Positions 8,600-17,179 of a stretch of DNA of 64,000 bases are shown piece after piece. Under the pieces are notes generated by a model, which saw nothing but the letters and a program-made list of their open reading frames with translations, did no database searches and had not been told where the DNA came from. The position numbers were made by a program, and so were the translations under genes. The DNA comes from a virus, in the IMG/VR virus record IMGVR_UViG_3300021964_000023, positions 43,282 through 107,281 of that record; one strand, given 5' to 3'. Position 1 is the first letter of the stretch, and every line of letters begins with the position of its first letter.

Positions 8600-9536
8600 C
8601 GAATTCCTTTGGGTTGAGAAGTATCGACCCAAAACAATTGAAGATTGTATTCTCCCCAATGAAATCAAGAAGACCTTTGTGGAATTCTTGTCAAAGGGCG
8701 AAGTTCCCAATCTTCTTCTTGCTGGACCTGCTGGGTGTGGTAAGACAACGATTGCTAAAGCACTTTGTAATGAACTAGGAGTAGACGTTTATGTCATCAA
8801 CGGATCCGACGAAGGTCGATTCCTCGATACTGTCAGAAACAATGCGAAAAACTTCGCTTCGACCGTATCGCTTACGTCAACTGCTAAACATAAAGTCATC
8901 ATCATTGATGAGGCAGATAACACAACCCATGACGTACAACTCCTCCTACGGGCGTTTACTGAGGAGTTTGCTGGCAACTGTAGGTTCATCTTTACCTGTA
9001 ACTACAAAAACAAAATCATTGAACCCCTCCACTCCCGATGTGCAGTGGTTGAGTTCTCAATACCAGCAAGCAAGCGTCCAGAGATGGCATCCAAGTTCTT
9101 TGGCCGCCTCCAAAAAATCCTGGATGCAGAGAGTATTGAATATGATAACAAGGTCCTGGTAGAACTTATTAATAAACACTTCCCTGATTGGAGGAGAGTT
9201 TTAAATGAATGTCAACGTTACTCGGCGGGTGGAAAAATCGACTCCGCGATTCTGGCGTCTTTTGCAGATGTCAAGACGAATGACCTTGTTAAAAAACTTA
9301 AGGAGAAGAACTTCCCTGAAGTACGTAAATGGGTCGTCAATAATCTGGACAATGATTCTAGTGTACTTCTGCGTCGTATTTACGATGCTTGTTACGAATC
9401 CTTGGTCCCTTCTACCATTCCTGCTGCTGTGCTCATTATTGCTAAGTATCAGTATCAGGTTGCCTTCGTTGCCGATCAAGAGATTAATCTTTTGGCGGCG
9501 TTGACTGAAATTATGTGTGAATGTGAATTCAAATGA
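8589..9536 (+). CDS. gp44: gp44 clamp loader large subunit (AAA+)
   Basis: 315 residues. I chose the ATG at 8589 because the upstream TTG (8583) adds only two residues and MTRDEFLWVEKYRPKT is the typical clamp-loader opening. Walker A GPAGCGKTT is near residues 49-57, Walker B is IIDEAD, and SRC provides the arginine-finger motif. With gp62 it opens gp45 and loads it on primed DNA. The stop overlaps the start of the next small gene (ATGA). Confidence 0.95.
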   Translation: MTRDEFLWVEKYRPKTIEDCILPNEIKKTFVEFLSKGEVPNLLLAGPAGCGKTTIAKALCNELGVDVYVINGSDEGRFLDTVRNNAKNFASTVSLTSTAKHKVIIIDEADNTTHDVQLLLRAFTEEFAGNCRFIFTCNYKNKIIEPLHSRCAVVEFSIPASKRPEMASKFFGRLQKILDAESIEYDNKVLVELINKHFPDWRRVLNECQRYSAGGKIDSAILASFADVKTNDLVKKLKEKNFPEVRKWVVNNLDNDSSVLLRRIYDACYESLVPSTIPAAVLIIAKYQYQVAFVADQEINLLAALTEIMCECEFK

Positions 9537-9715
9537 AAAAACCTAGACAGACAAAATCCAGAATGTACTATTACTTCTGGTCTATTATGACTGCTTGCGT
9601 CCTCATTGGACAGATCTATGTTGGTACTGGATACCGTGTAATGGCAGCAAGCACCCTACAACTTACTGAGTTTTTTAATACTCTTTTGTCCACTGATCTT
9701 AAAGACTACAAATGA
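9533..9715 (+). CDS. Small membrane protein
   Basis: 60 residues: a basic N-terminus (MKKPRQTKSR) followed by one hydrophobic segment (about 12-37). The orientation rule would leave the basic end in the cytoplasm. It overlaps both neighbours by four bases. No family recognised. Confidence 0.6.
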   Translation: MKKPRQTKSRMYYYFWSIMTACVLIGQIYVGTGYRVMAASTLQLTEFFNTLLSTDLKDYK

Positions 9716-9999
9716 ACGTTAAACTTGTCCGTACCACCTCTGGTGAAGATGTCATCTGTGAGGTTCTAAGTGAGACCGATGATTCGGTTACTTTCTCTAA
9801 TGCAATTGTTGCAGTTCCTGCTGGCAATGGTCAGATTGGTTTTGCTCCCTGGTCTCCACTTCTTAGTAAAGAGGTAAAGGAGTTGACAATCGACAAAAAG
9901 TTTGTAATGTACATTGCAGAAGCACAGGACCAGATCGTGACTGAATATCAGTCTATGTTCAGTCCCATCATTGCTCCTAACAAAAAACTCGCTCTCTGA
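9712..9999 (+). CDS. Sm-like small beta protein, paralogue A
   Basis: 95 residues made mostly of predicted strands. The opening KLVRTTSGEDVICEVL, a mid FAPWSPLL and a late strand ending in MYIAEAQDQI recur in the two proteins at 13914 and 14263. The arrangement resembles LSm/Hfq-like domains that phages use as small RNA- or protein-binding factors; I infer this from pattern only. It sits between the clamp-loader subunits. Confidence 0.55.
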   Translation: MNVKLVRTTSGEDVICEVLSETDDSVTFSNAIVAVPAGNGQIGFAPWSPLLSKEVKELTIDKKFVMYIAEAQDQIVTEYQSMFSPIIAPNKKLAL

Positions 10000-10014
10000 G
10001 TCTTTTATTTTATT

Positions 10015-10536
10015 ATGATTAACATTGATCGCATCAATCTTGAAGAGTTCTTTGGTTGTGTGAACGCTACCAATACCAAAGAGATGAAGTCCAATGCATT
10101 TAAAACTATCCGTACCTGGTTGCAGGAGAAGTCCTTTGCCAAGTGGAGTGATGGTCAGCTTGAGTATGTTGGAGACTTCAAAGATGGAGTTGATTTTGTC
10201 TCTGAAGACAACATTAACTATGAGATGAAGGGTAAACTCAAGATGTTCAACAAGAATGGGTCTACCTCATCCATCGTTCTTAAGAACTTCCAAGGCGACA
10301 ACAAAGTGATTGAGAAAACGTTTGACTACATGCTTCTGGTAGACACTGGATCCATGGCAATTGGCATTACTGATTGGGACACAGTAGAAAAGCGTATTTA
10401 CTACACCCCCAAATCTCCTACTGCCAAGGTCAAGTTTCTCCCAGGAGACTTCACTATCCTTGCCAAGGACATTAAACCTGCAAAGAAGAGTATTACTTCT
10501 GCAGAGATCCTCGATAACCTGCAAGAGATTCTTTAA
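10015..10536 (+). CDS. Hypothetical protein in the replication module
   Basis: 173 residues, mixed alpha/beta, with no motif I can name. FKTIRTWLQEKSFAKWSDGQ and a central hydrophobic strand (YMLLVDTGS) are the most distinctive parts. It lies between gp44 and the Dam gene, where T4 would have gp62, but it does not resemble gp62, which is found later at 12256. Its stop overlaps the Dam start (TAATG). Confidence 0.6.
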   Translation: MINIDRINLEEFFGCVNATNTKEMKSNAFKTIRTWLQEKSFAKWSDGQLEYVGDFKDGVDFVSEDNINYEMKGKLKMFNKNGSTSSIVLKNFQGDNKVIEKTFDYMLLVDTGSMAIGITDWDTVEKRIYYTPKSPTAKVKFLPGDFTILAKDIKPAKKSITSAEILDNLQEIL

Positions 10537-11447
10537 TGAAAAGTTTTAAGACTCCTCTCCGCTACCCTGGAGGCAAGTCCAGGGCATGTAAAAAGATGGA
10601 TCCTTACTTCCCTGATCTCAGGGATTATAAGGAGTACCATGAGCCATTTATTGGTGGTGGCAGTGTTGCCCTACACATCACTAAGAAGTATCCTCATCTG
10701 AAGATCTGGGTAAATGATCTTCATCCACCTTTAGCAACCTTCTGGCAGCAACTCCAAACTAATGGACGCCAGATGCAAGAGAAACTTAATGAACTCAAGT
10801 CTCGTTATCCTGATAGGGGTTCTGCAAAGGGAATTTTCCTAGCATCTAAAGAGTATCTTGCCACCGATCTGTCCGAACCTTTGTGGACAGCAATCTCTTT
10901 CTATATTGTTAATAAGTGTTCTTTTTCTGGTTTGAGTGAATCATCATCGTTCTCTCCACAAGCATCTGATAATAATTTCTCTATGAAGGGTATCCTTAAA
11001 TTGACTGGATATCAACAACTTATACATAATTGGAAGATCACCAATTATTCATATGATCAGATTCTAGATGAATCTTCTGATCGATCTGGTGTGTTTGTTT
11101 ATCTTGATCCTCCATATGATATTAAAGATAATTTGTATGGTAAAAAGGGTGGGATGCACAAAGGATTTGATCATGATAAATTTGCAGAAGACTGTAGTAA
11201 CTCTTCTACAGACATGATGATCAGTTATAATTCTGATCAACTTGTTAAAGATCGTTTTATCGATTCTAAATGGAGAACTGGAGAGTTTGATCTCACATAT
11301 ACTATGAGATCTGTTGGTGATTACATGAGTGATCAAAAAGAACGTAAAGAACTACTTTTAATGAACTATGAAAATAGAAGTCTCACTCTACAAGGCGGGC
11401 AAACTCTGGAAGGAGGAGTGTCAAGCAGCAGACTTCCAGGATGCTAG
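10536..11447 (+). CDS. dam: Dam-type DNA adenine N6-methyltransferase
   Basis: A 303-residue D12-class methyltransferase. The SAM-binding motif RYPGGKS is near the start, EPFIGGGSVAL follows, and the catalytic YLDPPY (DPPY) is near residue 188. It probably methylates adenine in GATC-like sites, either to protect phage DNA or to mark it. The last 27 residues overlap the next gene in another frame and look unlike Dam family ends (Gly/Ser-rich), so the C-terminus may be a late extension or the result of an indel. Confidence 0.93.
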   Translation: MKSFKTPLRYPGGKSRACKKMDPYFPDLRDYKEYHEPFIGGGSVALHITKKYPHLKIWVNDLHPPLATFWQQLQTNGRQMQEKLNELKSRYPDRGSAKGIFLASKEYLATDLSEPLWTAISFYIVNKCSFSGLSESSSFSPQASDNNFSMKGILKLTGYQQLIHNWKITNYSYDQILDESSDRSGVFVYLDPPYDIKDNLYGKKGGMHKGFDHDKFAEDCSNSSTDMMISYNSDQLVKDRFIDSKWRTGEFDLTYTMRSVGDYMSDQKERKELLLMNYENRSLTLQGGQTLEGGVSSSRLPGC

Positions 11448-11550
11448 AGTGATTGCTCTAGAGAAAAATCCTGGCGCAACAATTGTTGGTGTCAGTGCCA
11501 ATTTGTGTGCTGATCAAATTGGAGACATCCCCGATTACTTTAAAAAATAA
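11368..11550 (+). CDS. Small conserved-type hypothetical protein
   Basis: 60 residues with a compact pattern: strand, helix (DFQDARVIALEKNPGA), strand (TIVGVSANL). It overlaps the Dam frame by 80 bases. The regular alpha/beta spacing and the strong context make me accept it despite the overlap. Function unknown. Confidence 0.65.
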   Translation: MKIEVSLYKAGKLWKEECQAADFQDARVIALEKNPGATIVGVSANLCADQIGDIPDYFKK

Positions 11551-11552
11551 TC

Positions 11553-12266
11553 ATGACCTATAGGTATGAGTTCTCACCTCGTATTAATCCTGGAATACTT
11601 AAGTGGAAATTAAATAAAGATCATATGGATCTTCTATGGGCATATCTTAAAAAACCTACTACTAAAGGTGCCTGGAAGTTTGACGATAATAATAAGATTA
11701 TTGAAAGAACTCCATATCAAGAATGGGCACTCGATGACTATACTAAAAGATTTAGATCTGAAGTATTAGCACCAGCAATTAAGGAGTATGTAGACTATTG
11801 GGGATACCCAATGGCACTTAAGACTAGTCATTATCCGATTCCTAAAATGAATCGATGGTGGGTTAGAGTCTCTGGCAAAGGTGAATATCAACCACTTCAT
11901 GATCATCAATCAATTTGGACATTCATTATTTGGATGAATATTCCTTTTGAATATGAGGATGAGCAATCTGGTGATGCCATAGAACTATATCCAGAAGCAG
12001 GCAATGTTACTATTCATTATCTTGATTCTATTGGAAGACTTCAAGTGTATCCATTTAGATTGGGTAAAAAAGATGAAGGAACTATGCTTTTATTTCCAGG
12101 AGATCTAAATCATACAGTTTATCCTCATTATACTACCGATGAATACAGAATTAGTATTGCGGGTGATATTGTAATTGATAGTTTAAACTGTGATCAATTA
12201 GTTCCAGTTTATCGAAAAAATGATCATGAGTTTTCTAACTTTCGCGAAGAGGACTATGGAACTTAA
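11553..12266 (+). CDS. 2OG-Fe(II) oxygenase-like protein (2OG-FeII_Oxy_5 type), copy 1
   Basis: 237 residues of double-stranded beta-helix type. PLHDHQS supplies the HxH iron ligands seen in this subfamily. NHTVYPH gives the distal histidine, and EYRISIAGD the arginine for 2-oxoglutarate. It is a clear paralogue of the protein at 21409 (shared EGTMLLFP and EYRIS blocks). Target unknown; such enzymes hydroxylate proteins, nucleic acids or small molecules. Its 3' end overlaps the start of gp62. Confidence 0.8.
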   Translation: MTYRYEFSPRINPGILKWKLNKDHMDLLWAYLKKPTTKGAWKFDDNNKIIERTPYQEWALDDYTKRFRSEVLAPAIKEYVDYWGYPMALKTSHYPIPKMNRWWVRVSGKGEYQPLHDHQSIWTFIIWMNIPFEYEDEQSGDAIELYPEAGNVTIHYLDSIGRLQVYPFRLGKKDEGTMLLFPGDLNHTVYPHYTTDEYRISIAGDIVIDSLNCDQLVPVYRKNDHEFSNFREEDYGT

Positions 12267-12621
12267 AGATTGGTTGAATTCTATCAATCAAACAAAAGAA
12301 GATTTGTCTGAGGACATCAAGTCATATCCACCATTCATTGTTAATCGTTGCTTGTCTGGTCATTTAGATTGTGTTTTGTTTGCCAATGAGATGAATAAGA
12401 ATGGTCACCTTGATAAAGACATGCAATATTCTTTTTATCTAAATAGTTTGAGGAAGCGTAAAAGGTTTTCTCCTTGGCTCCGAAAGGATAAGATTACTGA
12501 TCTTGATATTGTCAAGCAATACTATGGTTATAGTAATGAGAAGGCAATGCAGGCATTGAAGATCTTGTCAAAAGATCAAATAGATTTTATTAAGAAACGA
12601 CTTGACATTGGTGGAACATGA
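12256..12621 (+). CDS. gp62: gp62 clamp loader small subunit
   Basis: 121 residues. I start it at the ATG at 12256 (MELKDWLNSI), not the frame opening at 12220, because this keeps the overlap short and matches the cyanophage form. PPFIVNRCLSGHLDCVLFANEMN and RKRKRFSPW are typical of cyanophage gp62, which is shorter than the 187-residue T4 protein. It pairs with gp44. The stop overlaps the RegA start (ATGA), the T4 gene order 44-62-regA. Confidence 0.85.
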   Translation: MELKDWLNSINQTKEDLSEDIKSYPPFIVNRCLSGHLDCVLFANEMNKNGHLDKDMQYSFYLNSLRKRKRFSPWLRKDKITDLDIVKQYYGYSNEKAMQALKILSKDQIDFIKKRLDIGGT

Positions 12622-13055
12622 CAAACAGTATTGAACCTCAGGTAAACTGGAAACCTGAGATGATGGTTGAAGTTATGTTGAATGAACCTGATGACTTTTT
12701 GAAGGTTCGTGAGACTCTTACTCGTATCGGTGTTGCTTCACGCAAAGAAAAGAAACTTTATCAGTCTTGCCACATTCTTCACAAGCAAGGTAGGTATTAC
12801 ATCACTCACTTCAAGGAACTGTTTGCTCTTGATGGCAAACATGCAAACCTTACTGTAAATGATGTTCAGAGACGGAACAGGATTGCGAGACTCCTCTCTG
12901 ATTGGGGTTTAATTAGCGTAGTAGATGGCGAATCCATTATGGATATCGCACCTTTAAACCAAATTAAGGTTTTATCCTATAAAGATAAGAACGACTGGAT
13001 CCTGGAACAGAAGTATAACATTGGGTCGAAGAAAAAAGTAGAAGCGACCGAGTAA
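12618..13055 (+). CDS. regA: RegA translational repressor
   Basis: 145 residues matching T4 RegA closely over the core: KVRETLTRIGVA, LYQSCHILHKQGRYY and LLSDWGLI. RegA binds around start codons of early phage mRNAs and blocks translation, including that of the clamp and its loader. It has a 12-residue N-terminal addition and a C-terminal tail compared with T4 (122 residues). Starts lacking a Shine-Dalgarno sequence in this window, such as the shared leader of the VWA gene and cobS, are possible targets (inference). Confidence 0.96.
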   Translation: MTNSIEPQVNWKPEMMVEVMLNEPDDFLKVRETLTRIGVASRKEKKLYQSCHILHKQGRYYITHFKELFALDGKHANLTVNDVQRRNRIARLLSDWGLISVVDGESIMDIAPLNQIKVLSYKDKNDWILEQKYNIGSKKKVEATE

Positions 13056-13059
13056 TCAA

Positions 13060-13254
13060 ATGGAAGAAGAGTCATACGAATATCAACTATTTTTATCAAT
13101 AGATGATGTTCGTATGCTTTATAACCATACTTGTTATTCAATTGAGAAATGGCCAGGAGCACCTGCTAGACCATATGAAGAACAAGAGTTCTTGTGGCAT
13201 ATGAAGTCTCAACTTTTTGCTATGCTTGCTGACCACACATTCAATAACGGTTAA
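13060..13254 (+). CDS. Small hypothetical protein
   Basis: 64 residues, acidic, mainly helical, with aromatic residues spread through it (Tyr, Trp, Phe). It follows RegA by four bases and precedes the intergenic region of hsp20. Not recognised. Confidence 0.6.
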   Translation: MEEESYEYQLFLSIDDVRMLYNHTCYSIEKWPGAPARPYEEQEFLWHMKSQLFAMLADHTFNNG

Positions 13255-13258
13255 CCCC

Positions 13259-13276
13259 ATAACCATATTCGGTTAT
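13259..13276 (+). other. Hairpin and GGTTA repeats upstream of hsp20
   Basis: ATAACC pairs with GGTTAT around six bases, and GGTTA recurs four times between 13249 and 13307. A further hairpin (GTGGA/TCCAC, 13315-13335) lies nearer the gene. The 117-base gap from 13255 to 13370 is otherwise without a frame; it may hold a terminator plus an hsp20 leader. Confidence 0.4.
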
Positions 13277-13370
13277 TACGGTTACTCTTTTTTGTAGTTT
13301 ATGGTTAAATAGTAGTGGATGCCGAAGGGGTCCACACAACATAAACTCGCTTAGTAAAGGAGCTAAAACC

Positions 13371-13802
13371 ATGGGTAACCTCATGAGATACGGTGCTGCA
13401 GATATTTCGCAGCTTCTGGATAGAATCAATCGTAATAGTATTGGAATGGACGAGTACTTTGATCGTCTTTTCAACATCCATGAATCATCTACCAACTATC
13501 CTCCCTATAATTTGATCCAGGTTAGCAATGTAGAGTCGCGTTTAGAAATCGCGCTTGCTGGATTCAAAAAGGAGGAGGTAAATGTCTACACCGAGTACGG
13601 AAAACTTTTTGTCGAAGGACAAAAAGAATCCAAAGGAGATACGAACTACGTCCATAGAGGAATGGCTCAACGATCTTTCACCAGAGCATGGACGCTCAGT
13701 GATGATACGGAAATTAGATCAGTTACTTTTGAGGATGGGTTACTAAGTATTGAACTTGGTAAAGTAGTTCCAGAACATCATGCTCGCAAAGACTACCTAT
13801 AA
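13371..13802 (+). CDS. hsp20: Hsp20 small heat-shock protein
   Basis: 143 residues with the alpha-crystallin domain: LEIALAGFKKEEVNV, then LFVEGQK, then FTRAWTLSDD, and the closing GLLSIEL strand. Hsp20 is a core gene of T4-like cyanophages and binds unfolding proteins, probably to support virion or photosystem proteins during infection. A good ribosome-binding site (AAAGGAG) precedes the ATG. The stop codon overlaps a TATAAATA sequence and a terminator follows. Confidence 0.95.
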   Translation: MGNLMRYGAADISQLLDRINRNSIGMDEYFDRLFNIHESSTNYPPYNLIQVSNVESRLEIALAGFKKEEVNVYTEYGKLFVEGQKESKGDTNYVHRGMAQRSFTRAWTLSDDTEIRSVTFEDGLLSIELGKVVPEHHARKDYL

Positions 13803-13805
13803 ATA
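13798..13805 (+). promoter_or_regulatory. TATAAATA late-promoter match
   Basis: A perfect match to the T4 late promoter overlaps the hsp20 stop codon. A terminator stands between it and the next gene, so it may not be functional. Confidence 0.35.
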
Positions 13806-13838
13806 ACTGCGGGGCATACCCAAATATCGTCGCCGCAC

Positions 13839-13882
13839 GGGCAGGGTTGGTCAGAATCAACCCTTGCCCACTTTTCTTTTTC
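13839..13882 (+). terminator. Rho-independent terminator after hsp20
   Basis: GGGCAGGGTTG pairs with CAACCCTTGCCC (one bulged T) around an 8-base loop, followed by a T-rich tail. Confidence 0.85.
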
Positions 13883-13913
13883 GTGCTAATATCACATTAA
13901 ACTTCGTTTAGTC

Positions 13914-14261
13914 ATGGCAATTAAATTAGCTGTCGTAAAGACAGGAGAACAAATCATTACTGATGTTGAAGAGATGCTTCTCGAAGACAAAGTAGTTGGA
14001 TATTTCTTTAACAAACCCTGTATAGTAAAAACAGGTGATCCAGAGGTTAGTGAAGAGGGTGGTGCATCCTTTGAGATTAAATTGAGTCCTTGGATTGCTC
14101 TGGGTAAAGGTTATAGATTCCCAGTTCCTCTTGATTGGATCGTAACGTTCGTTGATCCTGTCAATGAACTTCATCGTATGTATTTGGTTGACATCCTCAA
14201 AGAAGAGGAAGAGGATCAAAGTCAATCCATGGTAGTAACTGATAGTTGTGAGGACTGTTGA
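13914..14261 (+). CDS. Sm-like small beta protein, paralogue B
   Basis: 115 residues. It shares with the proteins at 9712 and 14263 a first strand KLAVVKTGEQIITDV, a mid LSPWIAL and a later strand DWIVTFVDP. This suggests an LSm-like barrel with an acidic C-terminal tail. It lies just before the polymerase gene. Function unknown; RNA or protein binding is an inference from the fold-like pattern. Confidence 0.55.
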   Translation: MAIKLAVVKTGEQIITDVEEMLLEDKVVGYFFNKPCIVKTGDPEVSEEGGASFEIKLSPWIALGKGYRFPVPLDWIVTFVDPVNELHRMYLVDILKEEEEDQSQSMVVTDSCEDC

Positions 14262-14262
14262 T

Positions 14263-14517
14263 ATGGACCCTAAAGTTATTATTTTTCAAACTGGTGGAAC
14301 TCTGATTTCTCGATTAGAGGAAGCACCATCTGCTGATATTGGTGAACCAGATTGTATTCTGGTACAACCATTTAATATTATGCCTGACGGAACTCTTAAA
14401 AGTTGGTTGGGTGATATTACGGGAGATCAAAAGTTCAAGATTCATTCCGATAAGATCTTGACCATTGCCGAACCAACTGATAGAATCAAGGAACTGTACG
14501 GCAACTTGACTAAGTGA
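14263..14517 (+). CDS. Sm-like small beta protein, paralogue C
   Basis: 84 residues. I use the ATG at 14263, one base after the previous stop; the frame extends back to a GTG at 14248. The pattern KVIIFQTGGTLISRL, then SWLGDI, then DKILTIAEP parallels the two other copies. The stop overlaps the GTG start of the polymerase gene (GTGA), so it is translated just ahead of gp43. Confidence 0.55.
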   Translation: MDPKVIIFQTGGTLISRLEEAPSADIGEPDCILVQPFNIMPDGTLKSWLGDITGDQKFKIHSDKILTIAEPTDRIKELYGNLTK

Positions 14518-17009
14518 GATTTTATACGAACGTCCAGATGGTCGGGAACCAATTCCTCGTTAGGGGTTATGAAGACGGTAAACGCTTCACAACTCGCGAG
14601 AAGTGGAACCCGACCCTTTTTGTGCCCTCACAAAAGAAGACGTTCTATAAGACTCTTAGTGGAGAACAGGTTGAAGCAATCAAACCTGGGACCGTACATG
14701 AGTGCCGTGAGTTCATCAAAAAATATGATGGTGTAGAGGGATTTAAAATCTACGGTAATGAGCGGTTTATTTACCAATACATCTCTGAGAAGTATTCTGA
14801 GCAAGAGATCAAGTTTGACATTGGTAAGATCATGCTATCTACCATTGACATTGAGGTCGCTTCTGAGAATGGATTCCCAGATGTAGAGTCTGCTGCCGAG
14901 GAAGTTCTCCTTATCACCCTTCAGGATTATGCGACCAAGGAAATCATCACTTGGGGTCAGGGTCCATTCAAATTGAAGCAAGGGAATCATTATTACAAGC
15001 AGTTCAACAATGAAGAAGATCTTCTTCATGACTTCATCAGTTGGTGGATTGACAACACCCCCGAAGTTGTCACTGGATGGAATAGTAAACTGTATGATAT
15101 TCCATATCTAGTTCGCCGCATTGATCGAATCCTTGGAGAGAAGTTGATGAAGAGACTCTCTCCATGGGGTCTTGTGACTGAGCAAGAAGTCTACATTCAA
15201 GGTAGGAAGCAAATGTCTTATGACATTGGTGGAGTCTCTCAGTTAGATTATCTAGATCTCTATAAGAAGTTTACTTATACTAACCAAGAGTCTTATCGAC
15301 TGGATCATATTGCAAATGTAGAGTTGGGTCAGCAGAAGCTAGACCACTCAGAATTTGATACCTTCAAGGATTTCTACACCAACGGTTGGCAGAAGTTTGT
15401 AGAATACAACATCATTGACGTGGAACTTGTTGACCGATTGGAAGACAAGATGAAGTTGATTGAACTTGCGTTGACTATGGCATATGATGCTAAGGTCAAT
15501 TATGAAGATGTGTTCTATCAAGTGAGGATGTGGGACACAATCATTTATAACTATTTGAAGGGAATGGGGATTGTCATTCCTCCCAAGGAAAAATCCGATA
15601 AAAACGAAAAGTACGCAGGTGCTTATGTCAAGGAACCGATTCCAGGAAAGTATGATTGGGTTGTGTCTTTTGACCTTAATAGTCTGTACCCTCACCTTAT
15701 TATGCAGTACAACATCTCGCCAGAGACGCTTCAGGATACCAGGCATCCATCAGCAACAGTTGATCGAATTCTTAATGAAGAGATAGACTTTGAGGATTGC
15801 AAAGATAGTGCGGTCTGTGCTAACGGATCCATGTACCGCAAGAATACCCGTGGGTTCTTGCCAGAACTCATGGATAAGATGTATAGCGAGCGAGTGATCT
15901 TCAAGAAGAAGATGCTCAAAGCGAAGCAAGCATATGAGAAGACACCTACTAAAGAATTGGAGAAGGAAATTGCACGTTGTAACAATATTCAGATGGCTAA
16001 GAAGATCGCCCTTAACTCTGCCTATGGTGCTATTGGCAATCAATATTTTCGTTACTATAAACTTGCTAACGCCGAAGCAATCACCCTATCTGGACAAGTC
16101 TCCATCCGTTGGATTGAGAACAGAATGAATGCCTATCTAAATAGGATTCTAAAGACAGAAGGCAAGGACTATGTTATTGCTTCTGATACTGACTCTATCT
16201 ACCTACATCTTGGTCCACTTGTTGATCGCGTATTTCCTGAAGGAACTGACGATAAAGCAAAAGTAGTTGAGTTCCTTGACAAAGCATGTCAAGATCAGAT
16301 CGAACCATTTATTGATAAGAGTTACAAAGATTTGGCAGAATATGTCAACGCTTATGATCAGAAGATGTTCATGAAGCGTGAGAACATTGCTGACCGTGGT
16401 ATTTGGACAGCTAAGAAGCGATATATCTTGAATGTCTGGAACAGCGAGGGTGTTGCTTATGCTGAACCTAAACTGAAGATCATGGGTATTGAGGCAGTTA
16501 AGTCATCAACTCCTGCACCTTGTCGGGCAATGATTAAGGGTGCTCTAAAACTTATGATGACTGGTACTGAGGAGGACGTGATTGAATTTATTGATAAGAG
16601 TAGGCAAGAGTTCAAGCAACTCCCTCCCGAACAGATCTCATTCCCAAGATCCGTATCGAATGTCAAGAAGTATGAGTGTAGAACTTCTATCTATACAAAG
16701 GGAACACCTATCCATGTCAGGGGTGCTCTTCTATTCAATCATCATGTAAAGGACAAAAAACTGACTAATAAATACTCACTCATCAATAACGGAGAGAAGA
16801 TTAAGTTCTGCTATTTGAAGGAACCAAACCCACTGAGAGAGAATGTTATCTCATTCATTCAAGAATTTCCTAAGGAACTTAACCTTGACAAATATATTGA
16901 CTACAACCTACAATTTGACAAGAGTTTTGTTGAACCCGTAAAAACTATTCTCGACGCCATCGGATGGAATGTTGAGAAGACTGTAAACCTTGAACTATTT
17001 TTTGGATAA
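14514..17009 (+). CDS. gp43: gp43 DNA polymerase (family B)
   Basis: An 831-residue replicative polymerase with 3'-5' exonuclease. The exonuclease I motif TIDIEVA is near residue 108. Polymerase motif A FDLNSLYPHL is near 387, motif B KIALNSAYG near 500 and motif C SDTDS near 558. The length is near the 898 of T4. The start is a GTG overlapping the previous stop; MRFYTNVQMVGN matches the expected N-terminus, and no ATG offers a full-length product. The stop overlaps the next small gene (TAATG). Confidence 0.98.
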   Translation: MRFYTNVQMVGNQFLVRGYEDGKRFTTREKWNPTLFVPSQKKTFYKTLSGEQVEAIKPGTVHECREFIKKYDGVEGFKIYGNERFIYQYISEKYSEQEIKFDIGKIMLSTIDIEVASENGFPDVESAAEEVLLITLQDYATKEIITWGQGPFKLKQGNHYYKQFNNEEDLLHDFISWWIDNTPEVVTGWNSKLYDIPYLVRRIDRILGEKLMKRLSPWGLVTEQEVYIQGRKQMSYDIGGVSQLDYLDLYKKFTYTNQESYRLDHIANVELGQQKLDHSEFDTFKDFYTNGWQKFVEYNIIDVELVDRLEDKMKLIELALTMAYDAKVNYEDVFYQVRMWDTIIYNYLKGMGIVIPPKEKSDKNEKYAGAYVKEPIPGKYDWVVSFDLNSLYPHLIMQYNISPETLQDTRHPSATVDRILNEEIDFEDCKDSAVCANGSMYRKNTRGFLPELMDKMYSERVIFKKKMLKAKQAYEKTPTKELEKEIARCNNIQMAKKIALNSAYGAIGNQYFRYYKLANAEAITLSGQVSIRWIENRMNAYLNRILKTEGKDYVIASDTDSIYLHLGPLVDRVFPEGTDDKAKVVEFLDKACQDQIEPFIDKSYKDLAEYVNAYDQKMFMKRENIADRGIWTAKKRYILNVWNSEGVAYAEPKLKIMGIEAVKSSTPAPCRAMIKGALKLMMTGTEEDVIEFIDKSRQEFKQLPPEQISFPRSVSNVKKYECRTSIYTKGTPIHVRGALLFNHHVKDKKLTNKYSLINNGEKIKFCYLKEPNPLRENVISFIQEFPKELNLDKYIDYNLQFDKSFVEPVKTILDAIGWNVEKTVNLELFFG

Positions 17010-17179
17010 TGGAACTTCCTATTAATGATGCAGAGCTCGCTACTATCGTAGGTGCGCTTCGTTTGGGTGGAGATACCTCTCTCTATCAAAAGTTGAAGAT
17101 CATCAAGGAGATTCGTGAGGAGAACCCTGGCGGACCTTATAAAAGAATTGCTCGTGAAAAGTTTGGATTTGTGATCTAA
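17009..17179 (+). CDS. 56-residue conserved-position protein between gp43 and uvsX
   Basis: The ATG lies in the gp43 stop (TAATG) and the stop overlaps the uvsX start in the same way, so the three are coupled. The sequence is basic and helical (LYQKLKIIKEIREENP, then YKRIARE). Not recognised; the double overlap is the main evidence that it is a gene. Confidence 0.8.
   Translation: MELPINDAELATIVGALRLGGDTSLYQKLKIIKEIREENPGGPYKRIAREKFGFVI

Noticed and set aside
10015-10536. gp62 assignment for the gene after the first Sm-like protein
   Set aside because: It has none of the gp62 blocks, and a better gp62 lies next to regA at 12256.
13255-13370. RNA thermometer in the hsp20 leader
   Set aside because: Hairpins exist, but none convincingly pairs with the AAAGGAG ribosome-binding site.
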